Assembly (NCBI RefSeq): GCF_003367245.1
Contig: NZ_QRGR01000003.1
Span: 62,001-126,000 of the forward strand
Length of the DNA stretch: 64,000 nucleotides
DNA from: Pontibacter diazotrophicus
Lineage (GTDB): Bacteria > Bacteroidota > Bacteroidia > Cytophagales > Hymenobacteraceae
Reading direction: 5' to 3'
Shown here: positions 1 through 8,876 of the stretch, piece after piece
Position numbering within the stretch: the stretch's first letter is position 1
How the letters are laid out: every line of letters begins with the position of its first letter
Program-made: the position numbers and the translations under genes
Notes under the pieces: generated by a model
What the model was told of the DNA's origin: nothing
Databases searched by the model: none
Seen by the model: the letters and a program-made list of their open reading frames with translations, nothing else

Positions 1-1209
1 TTCAAAATAGCTGGCATCCGGAGGAGTAGCAGCATTTTGCTGCAGGGCATAATAGTAGTTATAATACCCCTGCTTGAGCAGCATCCGGCCGACATACACG
101 TTACGCTCCGGGTCAAAAGCCATACGCGCCTCATCGGTCTGTTGCCAGTTCGTTAGCTCTCCCTGTATGTATACTTCACCCGGCGCCTTACCTGCCACCT
201 GTAACTCGAAATCTACCCAGGTATAGTCTCCGTTTATGTCGCCGTAGCCATACTGCTTATTTCCGAAAATCCGCATGCCGTTGATATCCGGGTCCTGGGA
301 ATACGCCATATTTTGCCGGTTCCTGTCCGGCTCCAGGTTCACTTCAACAGGATTAGACTGCAGGTTGATGCTCTGCACACCAATGCTGCGGAAGTTCAGG
401 CTACGGGTGTCAAACGCCCTGAACTCGCTCAGCCCCTTGAAAAGGTTTTCCGGCTCAAAAAACACATATTCCAGGCGGCGCTGCGCATCATGGATAAAGG
501 TGGGCTTGCTGATTACTTTGGCATTATCCCAGCGGTAGTTCTGCCTCAGGACTGTCTTTACCTCCATCGCCGGATTCACCAGTTCGTAGTCCGGATACAT
601 GACGTTAAACTCCAGCGGCTGCCGTGTTTCTCTACCTCCGGGTCCTAATGGGGCACCGAGCTTTGCTGTAACAGTCAGGGCATTCTGGTACACCATCAGG
701 CGTTGGGTCAGCAGGGGATTTCCTCCCTCCTCCTGCACCACCAGCAGGTAGTTTCCGCTAATTCTTACCTTCGGCACCACAAAGCGGTAGTGCACATACG
801 GCACGCGCGTATTCACCGAAATCCGTGCATCGGTGATGATGAATTCATTGAAGTCGTACAGAAATTGCGTGTCGTTGAGCGTGGAAGGTGTCCAGTTAGC
901 ATCACAATGCTGCAGCTTCACCAGCAGGCGCTGTTGCCGTGCATTCAGCCTGTCGAACTCCAGCACAATGGGCTGCTGCTGTGCAAGAGGTGTTACCGCC
1001 GGGTTCAGCACCTCATCTTCCAGCCCGGTGGCCAGGTAAGCCTGCACTGAGGTGACAGTTTCATCATAAATATAATCCTCGTAGCGTAGCGCACTCTGGA
1101 CAGTGCCACCGGTGGTAGTGGTACCCTGCTGTTCCAGGGGCACACAGGCCACAAGTCCGCAGGCAAGCAGGCCAGCGATAAAGTAAGTGTGGGTTATTTT
1201 TCTCAGCAT
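1..1209 (-). CDS. Type IX secretion system plug-like lipoprotein (DUF5103), 3' end cut by window edge
   Basis: The reverse-strand frame is open from an ATG at 1209 to the first base: 403 codons without a stop, so the C-terminus lies outside the window. Residues 1-22 form a lipoprotein signal with a Cys after the LVA lipobox (residues 19-22), suggesting anchoring in the outer membrane. The mature part starts with YEDYIYDETVTSVQAYL and contains LQHCDANWTPS and a tyrosine-rich segment near the cut, which fits the DUF5103 / T9SS plug family. Known family members close the channel of the SprA translocon of the type IX secretion system, which is found only in Bacteroidota. The assignment rests on remembered family pattern, not a search. 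Confidence 0.82.
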   Translation of the reverse strand, partial: MLRKITHTYFIAGLLACGLVACVPLEQQGTTTTGGTVQSALRYEDYIYDETVTSVQAYLATGLEDEVLNPAVTPLAQQQPIVLEFDRLNARQQRLLVKLQHCDANWTPSTLNDTQFLYDFNEFIITDARISVNTRVPYVHYRFVVPKVRISGNYLLVVQEEGGNPLLTQRLMVYQNALTVTAKLGAPLGPGGRETRQPLEFNVMYPDYELVNPAMEVKTVLRQNYRWDNAKVISKPTFIHDAQRRLEYVFFEPENLFKGLSEFRAFDTRSLNFRSIGVQSINLQSNPVEVNLEPDRNRQNMAYSQDPDINGMRIFGNKQYGYGDINGDYTWVDFELQVAGKAPGEVYIQGELTNWQQTDEARMAFDPERNVYVGRMLLKQGYYNYYYALQQNAATPPDASYFE

Positions 1210-1371
1210 ATAGATTAGATGGATAAGGTGCCGTGTTATGTGGCAGACTTCTTTCTGAACGAAGATAGTAAAATATATTTTTTACTCTGCTGCATTCATT
1301 CTATTAGAAAGGGAATTGTAAAAGCAGCCTGTAGCACATATATTTATCGCCCCACCGGATAATTTTGAGCT

Positions 1372-2235
1372 ATGAAAAAAGTATTACTGGCAGGTGCCAC
1401 CGGGCACCTGGGGCAGCACCTGCTGCGGGAGCTTCAGCTGCAGGGACATACTGTAACAGTGCTGGCACGATCTGCCGCCAGGGCCGCAGCACTCTCTCCT
1501 GCCCCACATGCTGTATTGCTGGCCGATGCCACCCTGCCGGAGCAGCTAAATGGTTGCTGCAAGGGAATAGATATCGTTGTTTCAGCAATTGGGAAAAGTA
1601 TAAGCTTGAAGAATAAAAGCCAGGGCAGTTTCCAGGACATTGATTTCGGCGCCAATTATAACCTGCTTCAAGAGGCAAAACAGGCGGGCGTGCAGCAGTT
1701 TGTTTACATCTCGGCGTTTAAGGCGGAGCAGTATCCGGAGCTGGCTTACTTCAAAGCCCATGCTGACTTTTCTGATGAGTTAAGGAAGTCTGGCATCAGC
1801 TACAGCATTCTTCAGCCGACAGCGCTGTTTTCTGCTTTCGATGAAGTGGTGGAAATGGCCCGAAAAGGAATGATAGGCTCTTTGGGAGACGGCCATTATA
1901 AAACGAATCCGGTATTTGAAGGAGATCTCGCAAAAGTGGCTGTGCAATGTATAGGGCAAGCAGCCGCAACAATACCAATCGGAGGCAAAAAACTCTACAG
2001 CCGCCTGGAACTGATACAACTGGCTTGTAAGGCAGCTGATTATTCAGGTGCTATACGGTCCGTACCGCTTGGCGTAGTGAACCCGATGTTACCACTGCTC
2101 AGGCCATTCAGCCGGAACTTGTATGATAAACTGGCGTTCCTGGTAGCCGTATCGTCAGAAGATTGTATAGCCCCTTTAGTTGGGGAGTATACGCTGGAGG
2201 AATATTTTGGCCTTGCTACAGAAAAGATAGCCTGA
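1372..2235 (+). CDS. NAD(P)-binding NmrA-like / atypical SDR oxidoreductase
   Basis: A 287-residue protein. It opens with a Rossmann beta strand and the glycine motif LLAGATGHLGQ (about residues 6-16), followed by VTVLARSAARA, typical of the NmrA-like or atypical short-chain dehydrogenase group that binds NAD(P). The usual YxxxK catalytic pair is not obvious, although FKAHADFSDELRKSG and ILQPTALF match the middle of the family. Members act as redox sensors, isomerases or quinone-linked reductases, so the substrate cannot be named. It stands alone, convergent with the OsmC-like gene six bases downstream. Confidence 0.78.
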   Translation: MKKVLLAGATGHLGQHLLRELQLQGHTVTVLARSAARAAALSPAPHAVLLADATLPEQLNGCCKGIDIVVSAIGKSISLKNKSQGSFQDIDFGANYNLLQEAKQAGVQQFVYISAFKAEQYPELAYFKAHADFSDELRKSGISYSILQPTALFSAFDEVVEMARKGMIGSLGDGHYKTNPVFEGDLAKVAVQCIGQAAATIPIGGKKLYSRLELIQLACKAADYSGAIRSVPLGVVNPMLPLLRPFSRNLYDKLAFLVAVSSEDCIAPLVGEYTLEEYFGLATEKIA

Positions 2236-2241
2236 CTCAGT

Positions 2242-2691
2242 TTATGCTTCTTCCATCTCAGTTATGATAGAAACGCCTGTCTCCAGCGTTTTTTGCACGG
2301 GGCACTTCGTTGAAATTAATTTCAGTCGCTTCCGCTGCTCCGGTGTCAGGTCTCCCACTAACCGCAGTTGCTTTGTTACCTGGGTCAGCTTGGAAACATT
2401 ATCTTCGCAGTTCTCACAGTCTTTTGGATGCACGCGCCCGTGGCGCAGGAGCACCTCGGCCCGCTGCAGCGGCCACCCTTTGCGCTGGGCATACATGTGC
2501 AGCGTGATCACAGTGCAGGCACCAAGGGCACTTAAGATATAATCATAAGGGTCCGGGCCTGTTTTCATACCTGTCAGCACACTTGTTTCATCCATCACCA
2601 TGTCCTGAGCACCTGCCCTGATGTTTGCTACCATCGGTGCCGTGCTGTCTGCACTCACTAATACCCCCTCTTCCAGCTCGTTGCTTGTCAT
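2242..2691 (-). CDS. OsmC family peroxiredoxin-like protein
   Basis: A 149-residue protein of the OsmC/Ohr superfamily, the usual length for the family. The two reactive cysteines expected of these thiol-dependent peroxidases are visible: Cys59 in SALGACTVITLHMYA and Cys130 in STKCPVQKTLE. The spacing and the PYDYILSALGACT context are closer to the YhfA/OsmC branch than to Ohr. An extra Cys pair (DCENC, residues 91-95) lies between them. Members reduce organic hydroperoxides in the cytoplasm. The gene appears monocistronic and convergent with the upstream reductase. Confidence 0.85.
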   Translation of the reverse strand: MTSNELEEGVLVSADSTAPMVANIRAGAQDMVMDETSVLTGMKTGPDPYDYILSALGACTVITLHMYAQRKGWPLQRAEVLLRHGRVHPKDCENCEDNVSKLTQVTKQLRLVGDLTPEQRKRLKLISTKCPVQKTLETGVSIITEMEEA

Positions 2692-2805
2692 ACTATTTTT
2701 CAGTTGTTACTGATATACTATAAGCATTTCGCCTTGAAAGGTTGTAGCAGTTGAAGCAGGCTATACGGGGAAAAGCAGCATTTCACAGCAAACCTTCCGG
2801 AGTGG

Positions 2806-4161
2806 CTAAAACCGCAAAACAAAGGTGGTTCCTTTCTCCAGCTCCGACTGCACCGATATTGTTCCCTTGTGCAGGCGCATGATTTGCCGCGAAAGGCTTA
2901 GACCGATACCAGAGCCTGATTTTTTTGTAGTGAAAAAAGGAATGAATATTTTAGCCATGGCTTCAGGCGTCATACCGTGGCCGTTGTCTGTTACTTCTAT
3001 GCTAATGCGGCTGCGCTCGTCGTGGTAAGCGCGTACTAGCACCTTACCTTCCGGCTGGTCCTGCACCGCCTCCATAGCATTTTTCACAAGGTTAATCAGC
3101 ACCTGCTCTGTCATGGCTCTGTCAGCAGACAAAATCAGGCTATCAGGCGGCACCTCCAGCTGCAGTGCTACATGCTTTGCGGTAAGCTGCCCGCGCAGCA
3201 GCATCTTTATTTCCTGCAGCAGCTCCGTTACATTAAAATGAGTTAGCTGCGGCACGGAAATAGTTGTCAGGTTACGGAAATCATTAACAAAGTAGATAAG
3301 CCCATCAGACCGGCGGTTGATAGTGTGCAGGCACTGCCCGATATCTGCCAGCTCTTCGCGCAGCAGCGTCACCTCTTCAGCTGCTGTGTCTGTATAGCTG
3401 CTCACTTCCTCATAGGCACTTGCAGACAGTGAGGCAATCGGAGTCACTGAGTTCATAATTTCGTGGGTCAGCACCTTAATCAGGTTGTGCCATGCTTCCA
3501 TCTCTTTCTCCTCCAGCTCACTCTGAATATTCTGCAGCGAAGCCAGGCGTATGCGGTCGCCCAGCACAGAGAGTTCTATCACGTGCACCGACAGGTTCGC
3601 CTGCTCTGCCCCCTGCCGCACAGGCACCAGCACTTTCTCGCCATTCTCCAGCTGCTGCAGGCCCAAAGCCAGTTGCGGACTCACGGCTTGCAGTTCCTGT
3701 ACGTGTCGCAACTGGCCCACTTTCAGTAACTTTTTTGCCGCATTGTTCAGTAATAGTATAGTCCCGTCTGGTTTAAGCGTAATGATACCGATGCCGATAT
3801 GCTGCACAATCACTTCAAAATACTGCATGTGCGCCTCTTTCTCTGCCCGCACTTCCCGGAACTTATCCATCACCTCATTCAGACGCAGCGACAGTTCCCG
3901 CAGTGTTTTGCCCTCTCCGCTGGTATAAAACTGCTCTGTGAAATCATCATACTTAATGGAGTTCAGAAAGCGGAGAAAGAGCTTGTTCGTGCGATCATAG
4001 AGGCGGATCAGCAACGCTATCTGCAGCAGAATAAATATGGCGAGACCAATAAAGGTGCTACGATAATCAGGGTTAAAACCGACCCAGGAGAGGGCATAAA
4101 TGGAGACAGCCAGCAAAAGTATGCGCAGGACTAACTGCAGCTTATGGTTTTTAAAGCTCAT
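2806..4161 (-). CDS. Sensor histidine kinase (NtrB/ZraS-like) paired with the sigma-54 regulator
   Basis: The ATG at 4161 is preferred over one ten codons further upstream, because it overlaps the end of the upstream regulator gene by only 11 bases, typical of translational coupling. The 451-residue product has two N-terminal membrane helices, a HAMP-like linker, a PAS-like domain (IGIGIITLKPDGTILLLNNAA), a DHp helix with the phospho-acceptor His in LTHEIMNSVTPIASL, and a C-terminal ATPase with N, G1 (DNGHGM) and G2 (GSGIGLSLS) boxes. It should sense a membrane or periplasmic cue and phosphorylate the adjacent regulator. It has almost no periplasmic loop, suggesting a cue within the membrane. 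Confidence 0.88.
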   Translation of the reverse strand: MSFKNHKLQLVLRILLLAVSIYALSWVGFNPDYRSTFIGLAIFILLQIALLIRLYDRTNKLFLRFLNSIKYDDFTEQFYTSGEGKTLRELSLRLNEVMDKFREVRAEKEAHMQYFEVIVQHIGIGIITLKPDGTILLLNNAAKKLLKVGQLRHVQELQAVSPQLALGLQQLENGEKVLVPVRQGAEQANLSVHVIELSVLGDRIRLASLQNIQSELEEKEMEAWHNLIKVLTHEIMNSVTPIASLSASAYEEVSSYTDTAAEEVTLLREELADIGQCLHTINRRSDGLIYFVNDFRNLTTISVPQLTHFNVTELLQEIKMLLRGQLTAKHVALQLEVPPDSLILSADRAMTEQVLINLVKNAMEAVQDQPEGKVLVRAYHDERSRISIEVTDNGHGMTPEAMAKIFIPFFTTKKSGSGIGLSLSRQIMRLHKGTISVQSELEKGTTFVLRF

Positions 4162-5539
4162 ACTTCTCGAGTCTTCGATACAAGGCCCCACGCGATAAGC
4201 CTAATTCTTTGGCGGCCTTCGAAATATTGCCATCGTGTTTTTGAAGGGCCCGTTGCACCGCCTCGCGCTCCAGTTCATCCAGGTCCAGGCTTGATGCCTC
4301 TAGCTGCGTTGCCGCAGGAACAGGCTCCGACTCAGCCAAAAAGAAGAAATCGTCAGCCTGCAGTTCCCGATTGTCGCTCATAATGGAGGCTCGCTCCAGG
4401 GCATGCTGCAGCTCACGCACATTACCGGGCCAGCTGTAAAGGCGCAGGCGTGCCAGTCCGGAATCAGACAGGCGCTTTACCGGCTGCCTGTACTTCTGCG
4501 CATATTCCGCCAGGAAATGCTCCGCAAACAGCGGTATATCATCCAGGCGCTCACGCAGTGGCGGCAGGTTGAGCTCTACTGTATTGATACGGTACATCAA
4601 ATCCTGCCGGAACTCATTCCGCTGCACCATTTCTTTCAGCGGCATGTTGGTGGCACTAATCAGGCGCACGTTTACCGGGATGGGTTTATTTGTGCCTACA
4701 CGTATTACCTCGCGGCGCTGCAGTACCGTCAGCAGCTTCGCCTGCATGGCTAGCGACAGGTTCCCGATTTCATCCAGAAAAAGTGTTCCCCCGTTAGCCG
4801 CTTCAATCCGACCTATCCTGTCTTCCTTGGCATCAGTAAAGGCGCCCTTCTTATGGCCAAACAATTCACTCTCAAAAAGCGATTCAGTTACGGCGCCCAT
4901 GTCTACAGTTACAAATACTTTGTCAGCTCGGGAAGAACGCAGGTGGATGGTACGGGCAATCACTTCCTTACCGGTTCCGTTTTCGCCCAGCAGCAGAATG
5001 TCAGCATCTGTTCTGGCTACTTTATCAATAATGGAAAAGAGCTGGCGCATAGCGGCACTCTGGCCCTGGATAATGTTCTGCGGGGAGTTTAACTGCGTCG
5101 TGAGCGAGCGGTTTACTTCCTTCAGCTGGCTTAGCTCTCTATAGGAGTTGCGCAGCCTGGCCGCAGCTGACAGCGTAGCCAACAGTTTCTCGTTCTGCCA
5201 GGGCTTCAGCACAAAGTCGGTGGCACCTTCTTTCAGCGCCCTTACCGCCATCTCCACATCACCATAGGCGGTAATCATGATCACTACCGCCGAGGGGTCA
5301 TACTTCAGAATCTCCTTCAGCCAATAGAAGCCCTCCTGTCCGCTTGTAATATCCTGGCTGAAGTTCATGTCCAGCAGGATCAGGTCGAAGTCTTCGTTGG
5401 AGACGAGGAACGGAATCTTTTTCGGATTTTTCTCCATCACCACCTCTTTGGCATGCTTGCGCAAAAGCATTTTGGCAGAGAACAGCACATCCTCATTGTC
5501 ATCAATCACGAGTATACGACCTAAATTTTGTTCTTCCAT
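4151..5539 (-). CDS. Sigma-54-dependent response regulator (receiver, AAA+, Fis-type HTH)
   Basis: A 462-residue enhancer-binding protein. The receiver domain has acidic residues at 13-14, phospho-Asp57 (LLDMNFS) and a conserved LKP. The AAA+ module shows Walker A GENGTGKE (about 185-192), a sigma-54-contact loop reading GAFTDA instead of GAFTGA (about 232-237), Walker B GGTLFLDE and the WPGNVREL motif. A Fis-type helix-turn-helix (NISKAAKELGLSRGALYRRL) ends the protein. It is first in a two-gene operon with the kinase and divergent from the permease gene, whose upstream region holds matching sigma-54 and activator sites. The permease is thus its likely target. Confidence 0.92.
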   Translation of the reverse strand: MEEQNLGRILVIDDNEDVLFSAKMLLRKHAKEVVMEKNPKKIPFLVSNEDFDLILLDMNFSQDITSGQEGFYWLKEILKYDPSAVVIMITAYGDVEMAVRALKEGATDFVLKPWQNEKLLATLSAAARLRNSYRELSQLKEVNRSLTTQLNSPQNIIQGQSAAMRQLFSIIDKVARTDADILLLGENGTGKEVIARTIHLRSSRADKVFVTVDMGAVTESLFESELFGHKKGAFTDAKEDRIGRIEAANGGTLFLDEIGNLSLAMQAKLLTVLQRREVIRVGTNKPIPVNVRLISATNMPLKEMVQRNEFRQDLMYRINTVELNLPPLRERLDDIPLFAEHFLAEYAQKYRQPVKRLSDSGLARLRLYSWPGNVRELQHALERASIMSDNRELQADDFFFLAESEPVPAATQLEASSLDLDELEREAVQRALQKHDGNISKAAKELGLSRGALYRRLEKYEL

Positions 5540-5643
5540 TTTGAATCAGTGGACTTGTGTTTCAGCAAAACAGACAGCGAAATATTGTGCCAGTCTGATA
5601 TTGGCTTAATTTAAAGGATTCCTGACAAATTTGGAATATCAGG

Positions 5644-5680
5644 TGTCCATGCATGGACGAATAATGTCCACTCGTGGACA
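5644..5680 (+). promoter_or_regulatory. Two activator (UAS) palindromes for the adjacent sigma-54 regulator
   Basis: Two inverted repeats share the form TGTCCA-N4-TGGAC. The first, TGTCCATGCATGGACG (5644-5659), contains a perfect 14-base palindrome; the second, TGTCCACTCGTGGACA (5665-5680), is perfect over 16 bases apart from the two central ones. Their starts are 21 bases apart, two helical turns, so two regulator dimers would sit on one DNA face. They lie about 70-100 bases upstream of the sigma-54 -12 element, where enhancer sites are expected. Binding by the neighbouring regulator is inference. Confidence 0.75.
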
Positions 5681-5733
5681 CTGCTGCATTTGGTAAGAGG
5701 CCAAATTCGGGATAAAAAGAGGTTTTGAGGCTT

Positions 5734-5749
5734 TGGCACAGGCTTGGCA
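5734..5749 (+). promoter_or_regulatory. Sigma-54 (-24/-12) promoter of the permease gene
   Basis: The sequence TGGCACaggctTGGCA matches the sigma-54 consensus TGGCAC-N5-TTGCA with one mismatch. It keeps the invariant GG (5735-5736) and GC (5747-5748) ten bases apart. The predicted start of transcription is near 5760, leaving a leader of about 40 bases before the ATG at 5800. The palindromes upstream and the divergent sigma-54 activator gene support it. Confidence 0.78.
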
Positions 5750-5799
5750 AAAGAAAATCAATACTTCCTAATGCTGTTCTTACCACCTAACTTAAAACT

Positions 5800-8205
5800 A
5801 TGCTAAAGCTATATTTTCTCACAGCTTTCCGATCGCTGCTGCGCAACAAGAGCTACAGCCTTCTGAACATTGCCGGCCTTACGCTCGGCATTACCTGCAG
5901 CATCCTGCTCTTCCTGGTGATAAAGTATGAGCTGAGTTACGATACCTATCACAGCAAGGCAGACCGCATTTACCGCATGAACTCACACTTTGGTCATAGA
6001 GATGGGGTGGAAAAACATACAGGTATCCGCTTCCCGATTGCCACGCTCATCCGCAGCAACGGGAAGCAGGGTCTGGAAAATCTCACACAGCTATATGGAG
6101 AGGAAACTGCTCAAATCAACATCCTCAGTGATAATGGTGAAGCTCCGAAACGCTTACTGGAAGATAACCCGCTAGCATTTGTGGAGCCGGAGTTCTTTGA
6201 CTTGTTTGACTATGAATTAGGCGCCACTGATCCCCGACCCGGATTGGCAGAACCAAATAATGTGGTGCTCACGCAAAGCACCGCCAATAAATACTTTCCC
6301 GATGGAAACGCCTTGGGCAAAGTAATCAGGTTCAACAACATCCTCAATTTAAAGGTAACCTCTGTTATACCAGACCCACCTTCTAACACAGATTTTCCAT
6401 TTGTGATGTTTATTTCCTATGCGTCTTACAAGAACTACAGCAAGCTGGATGTAAACAGTTTTGATATGTTGCATAGCAACCACCAGCTGTATGTGCTGCT
6501 TCCGGAAGGAGCATCGCCGGAAATTAAAGCCGCAGAATTGAGCGCATTTGTTGACAGACACAGGAAAGAGGACAGACGCGGAACAGAAACGTTTTTCCTG
6601 CAGCCGCTGAGCGACCTGCACTTTAACCCGGACTATGGCAACTTTGGCCAGCGCACCATCACAAAGGAAATTATCTGGTCTATGGCTATCATAGGGGCTT
6701 TCCTGGTGCTGGTTGCCTGCATCAACTTCGTGAACCTGGCTACGGCACAGGCCATGAAACGGGCGAAAGAAGTAGGTGTGCGGAAGGTGCTGGGCAGCAG
6801 CAAAGGACAGCTGGTGTTGCAGTTCATTGGCGAAACATTTCTAATCACACTGGTGGCAACATTCTGCTCCGTTATATTGGTTGAACTGGCCCTGCCCTAC
6901 CTCAACGAACTGATGGAGTTGAAGATAAACTTCAGCATCCTGCAAGACCCGGTGCTACTGCTGTTCCTGGTAGCGGAAGTATTGCTGGTGACCTTGTTCG
7001 CCGGCTTATACCCGGCCATGATTCTGGCACGCTTCCAGCCCATTGCAGCCCTTAAGAGCAGGATTAATACGCAGCAGGTGGCTGGTCTGCCCATACGCCA
7101 GGGGCTCGTGGTACTGCAGTTCACCATTTGCCAAGTGCTCATTATCTGTACCATACTGGTAAACGAACAAATGGACTACTTCCGGAGCAAATCACTTGGT
7201 TTTGATAAGGATGCCGTCGTCACAATATTCCTTCCAAACCAGGCGGGGCAGAAACTGATACCCCTGCGGGAGGAACTCCTCAGCAATCCGGCAGTGCGCC
7301 AGGTAAGCTTTGCAGGTACGCCACCCTCCGGTAATTTCACTTTTGGCTCTAACTTCTCTTTCAACAACTCCAGCGAAGATGCTTCTTTTGGGGCCAACAT
7401 GAAGTATGCGGACGCAAGCTATCTGGACCTGTATGATATAAAACTGGCTGCCGGCAGGGCCTACACTAGCAGTGACTCCGCCGTTCTGCTAATAAACGAA
7501 ACCATGCGACGCAAGCTGGGTGTAGAAAGTGCGGCGGATGCCATCGGTAAAACCATATCAATAGGCGGCAGCTTTAAAGCCTCCATTGTTGGTGTAGTAG
7601 AGGATTTCCACCAAAACTCGCTGCATGCCCCCATCGACCCCAGCATCGTGGTAGCCAATCCTGAAAATTACCTGTTCCTTTCTGCTAAGATAGATATGAA
7701 TCAGAAGCAGGAAGCACTCAGCCACCTGGAGAAGGTGTGGGGAATGGCTTACCCGGATGATGTGTTCAATTATGAGTTCCTGGATGAAACCATTGCTGAT
7801 TTTTACCGGGATGAGGCAAGGCAGAATAAGCTGTTTAAGATTTTCTCCTTCATCGCCATTTTTATCGGCTGCCTGGGCCTGTATGGTTTGGTTGCTTTCA
7901 TGGCGGCGCAGCGAACCAAAGAGGTAGGCATACGCAAAGTAATGGGAGCATCCATTTTTCATATTGCAGTACTTTTCTCGAAAGAGTTTATCAAACTGGT
8001 GCTGATTGCCTTTGTTTTGGCCGCTCCTATCGCCTACTATATCATTAGTCTGTGGCTGGAGGATTTCACCTACCGCATCAGCATTGGGTACTCGCCCTTT
8101 GTACTTGCCGGTATTGCTACACTGTTGATTGCGCTCCTGACGATGAGCACTAAAGCCATACAGGCTGCACTTGCTAACCCTGTTGTTTCTTTAAAAAGCG
8201 AATAA
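5800..8205 (+). CDS. MacB/FtsX-type ABC transporter permease
   Basis: An 801-residue, two-lobed permease of the length common for Bacteroidota MacB-like proteins. An N-terminal helix follows RSLLRNKSYSLLNIAG, then a periplasmic domain, three helices of the first FtsX unit (EVGVRKVLGSSKGQL), a central helix, a second periplasmic domain, and the last three helices with the repeat motif KEVGIRKVMGAS. No ATPase is encoded beside it, so the ATPase must come from elsewhere. Mechanotransmission proteins of this type move lipoproteins, peptides or antibiotics across the envelope. The sigma-54 promoter and divergent two-component system point to control as an envelope-stress or export function. Confidence 0.88.
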   Translation: MLKLYFLTAFRSLLRNKSYSLLNIAGLTLGITCSILLFLVIKYELSYDTYHSKADRIYRMNSHFGHRDGVEKHTGIRFPIATLIRSNGKQGLENLTQLYGEETAQINILSDNGEAPKRLLEDNPLAFVEPEFFDLFDYELGATDPRPGLAEPNNVVLTQSTANKYFPDGNALGKVIRFNNILNLKVTSVIPDPPSNTDFPFVMFISYASYKNYSKLDVNSFDMLHSNHQLYVLLPEGASPEIKAAELSAFVDRHRKEDRRGTETFFLQPLSDLHFNPDYGNFGQRTITKEIIWSMAIIGAFLVLVACINFVNLATAQAMKRAKEVGVRKVLGSSKGQLVLQFIGETFLITLVATFCSVILVELALPYLNELMELKINFSILQDPVLLLFLVAEVLLVTLFAGLYPAMILARFQPIAALKSRINTQQVAGLPIRQGLVVLQFTICQVLIICTILVNEQMDYFRSKSLGFDKDAVVTIFLPNQAGQKLIPLREELLSNPAVRQVSFAGTPPSGNFTFGSNFSFNNSSEDASFGANMKYADASYLDLYDIKLAAGRAYTSSDSAVLLINETMRRKLGVESAADAIGKTISIGGSFKASIVGVVEDFHQNSLHAPIDPSIVVANPENYLFLSAKIDMNQKQEALSHLEKVWGMAYPDDVFNYEFLDETIADFYRDEARQNKLFKIFSFIAIFIGCLGLYGLVAFMAAQRTKEVGIRKVMGASIFHIAVLFSKEFIKLVLIAFVLAAPIAYYIISLWLEDFTYRISIGYSPFVLAGIATLLIALLTMSTKAIQAALANPVVSLKSE

Positions 8206-8220
8206 AATCCCGATAACTGT

Positions 8221-8275
8221 TTTCACCAACAGGTAAAGCCGCTTTATTATAGAGCGGCTTTAGCTGTTGGTGAAA
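8221..8275 (+). terminator. Long stem-loop downstream of the permease gene
   Basis: The outer arms TTTCACCAACAG (8221-8232) and CTGTTGGTGAAA (8264-8275) are perfectly complementary. They enclose inner arms AAAGCCGCT (8235-8243) and AGCGGCTTT (8253-8261), with a nine-base loop and one 2x2 internal mismatch. There is no U-tract on the top strand. The structure begins 16 bases after the permease stop and most likely ends that transcript or protects its 3' end. Confidence 0.65.
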
Positions 8276-8368
8276 GGCCCAGGTTCCGGCACAGTATGCA
8301 ATGTTTGGAATAAAACCCTATATTGTATTTTCTTTCATAACATCATCCTTACACAGCGCTTTGTTCCA

Positions 8369-8725
8369 ATGCACACTCAGCCTGAACAGCCTGACCTTAT
8401 AACGTGGCAGCACTTTGAGCAAACAGACATACGCGTAGGCACCATTGTAGAGGCCCATGATTTCCCGGAGGCCCGCCGCCCTGCTTATCAGCTGCTTGTT
8501 GACCTGGGCCCTCTGGGATTGAAGAAATCCAGCGCTCAGGTGACGACTCTGTATACGCGGGAAGAACTGCTTGGCCGCCAGGTGCTTTGTGTCACTAACC
8601 TGGGTAAAAAACAGATTGGCAAGTTTATGTCAGAGGTGCTGGTGACAGGCTTTGAAAACGAGAACGGCGATATTGTGCTGGCGCAACCGGCAGCCACCGT
8701 ACCAAACGGTGCAAAACTAAAGTAA
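8369..8725 (+). CDS. csaA: CsaA-type tRNA-binding domain protein
   Basis: The start is set at the ATG at 8369 (MHTQPEQPDL). The frame is open further upstream, but that extension has no family character and overlaps the hairpin after the permease. The 118-residue product is a single EMAP/OB-fold tRNA-binding domain with the landmarks FEQTDIRVGTIVEA, FPEARRPAYQL, KKSSAQVT, NLGKKQIGKFMSEVL and PNGAKLK. CsaA proteins are dimeric cytoplasmic proteins linked to tRNA binding and chaperone activity. TTTG at 8304-8307 with TATTTTCT about 18 bases later is a possible but weak promoter. Confidence 0.9.
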   Translation: MHTQPEQPDLITWQHFEQTDIRVGTIVEAHDFPEARRPAYQLLVDLGPLGLKKSSAQVTTLYTREELLGRQVLCVTNLGKKQIGKFMSEVLVTGFENENGDIVLAQPAATVPNGAKLK

Positions 8726-8823
8726 AGCGTGCTGATAAGCGTGTAAATATAAGGAAACCCGACCTTGCTATCTTAAAATTGCGTACACCGTAACTGGGAG
8801 ATATAGAAAGTTTTTTCTTAAGC

Positions 8824-8857
8824 TTTGAGTCATTGTACGCTCAAATTTCTAATTTTG
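8824..8857 (+). promoter_or_regulatory. Bacteroidota-type promoter upstream of the DUF4290-murA operon
   Basis: TAATTTTG (8850-8857) matches the TAnnTTTG -7 element of Bacteroidota promoters. TTTG (8824-8827) lies 22 bases upstream as a possible -33 element. The DUF4290 start codon is at 8877, giving a leader of roughly 12 bases. Confidence 0.5.
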
Positions 8858-8876
8858 AATCCATATAAAAGAGATA

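Noticed and set aside
313..1050. Forward-strand frames of over 100 codons at the window start
   Set aside because: They are antisense to the plug lipoprotein gene, which has clear protein features.
1360..1367. TAATTTTG promoter element just before the NmrA-like gene
   Set aside because: It ends four bases before the ATG and would place the transcript start inside the coding region. No -33 element is seen.
4569..5144. 191-codon forward frame
   Set aside because: Antisense shadow of the AAA+ domain of the sigma-54 regulator.
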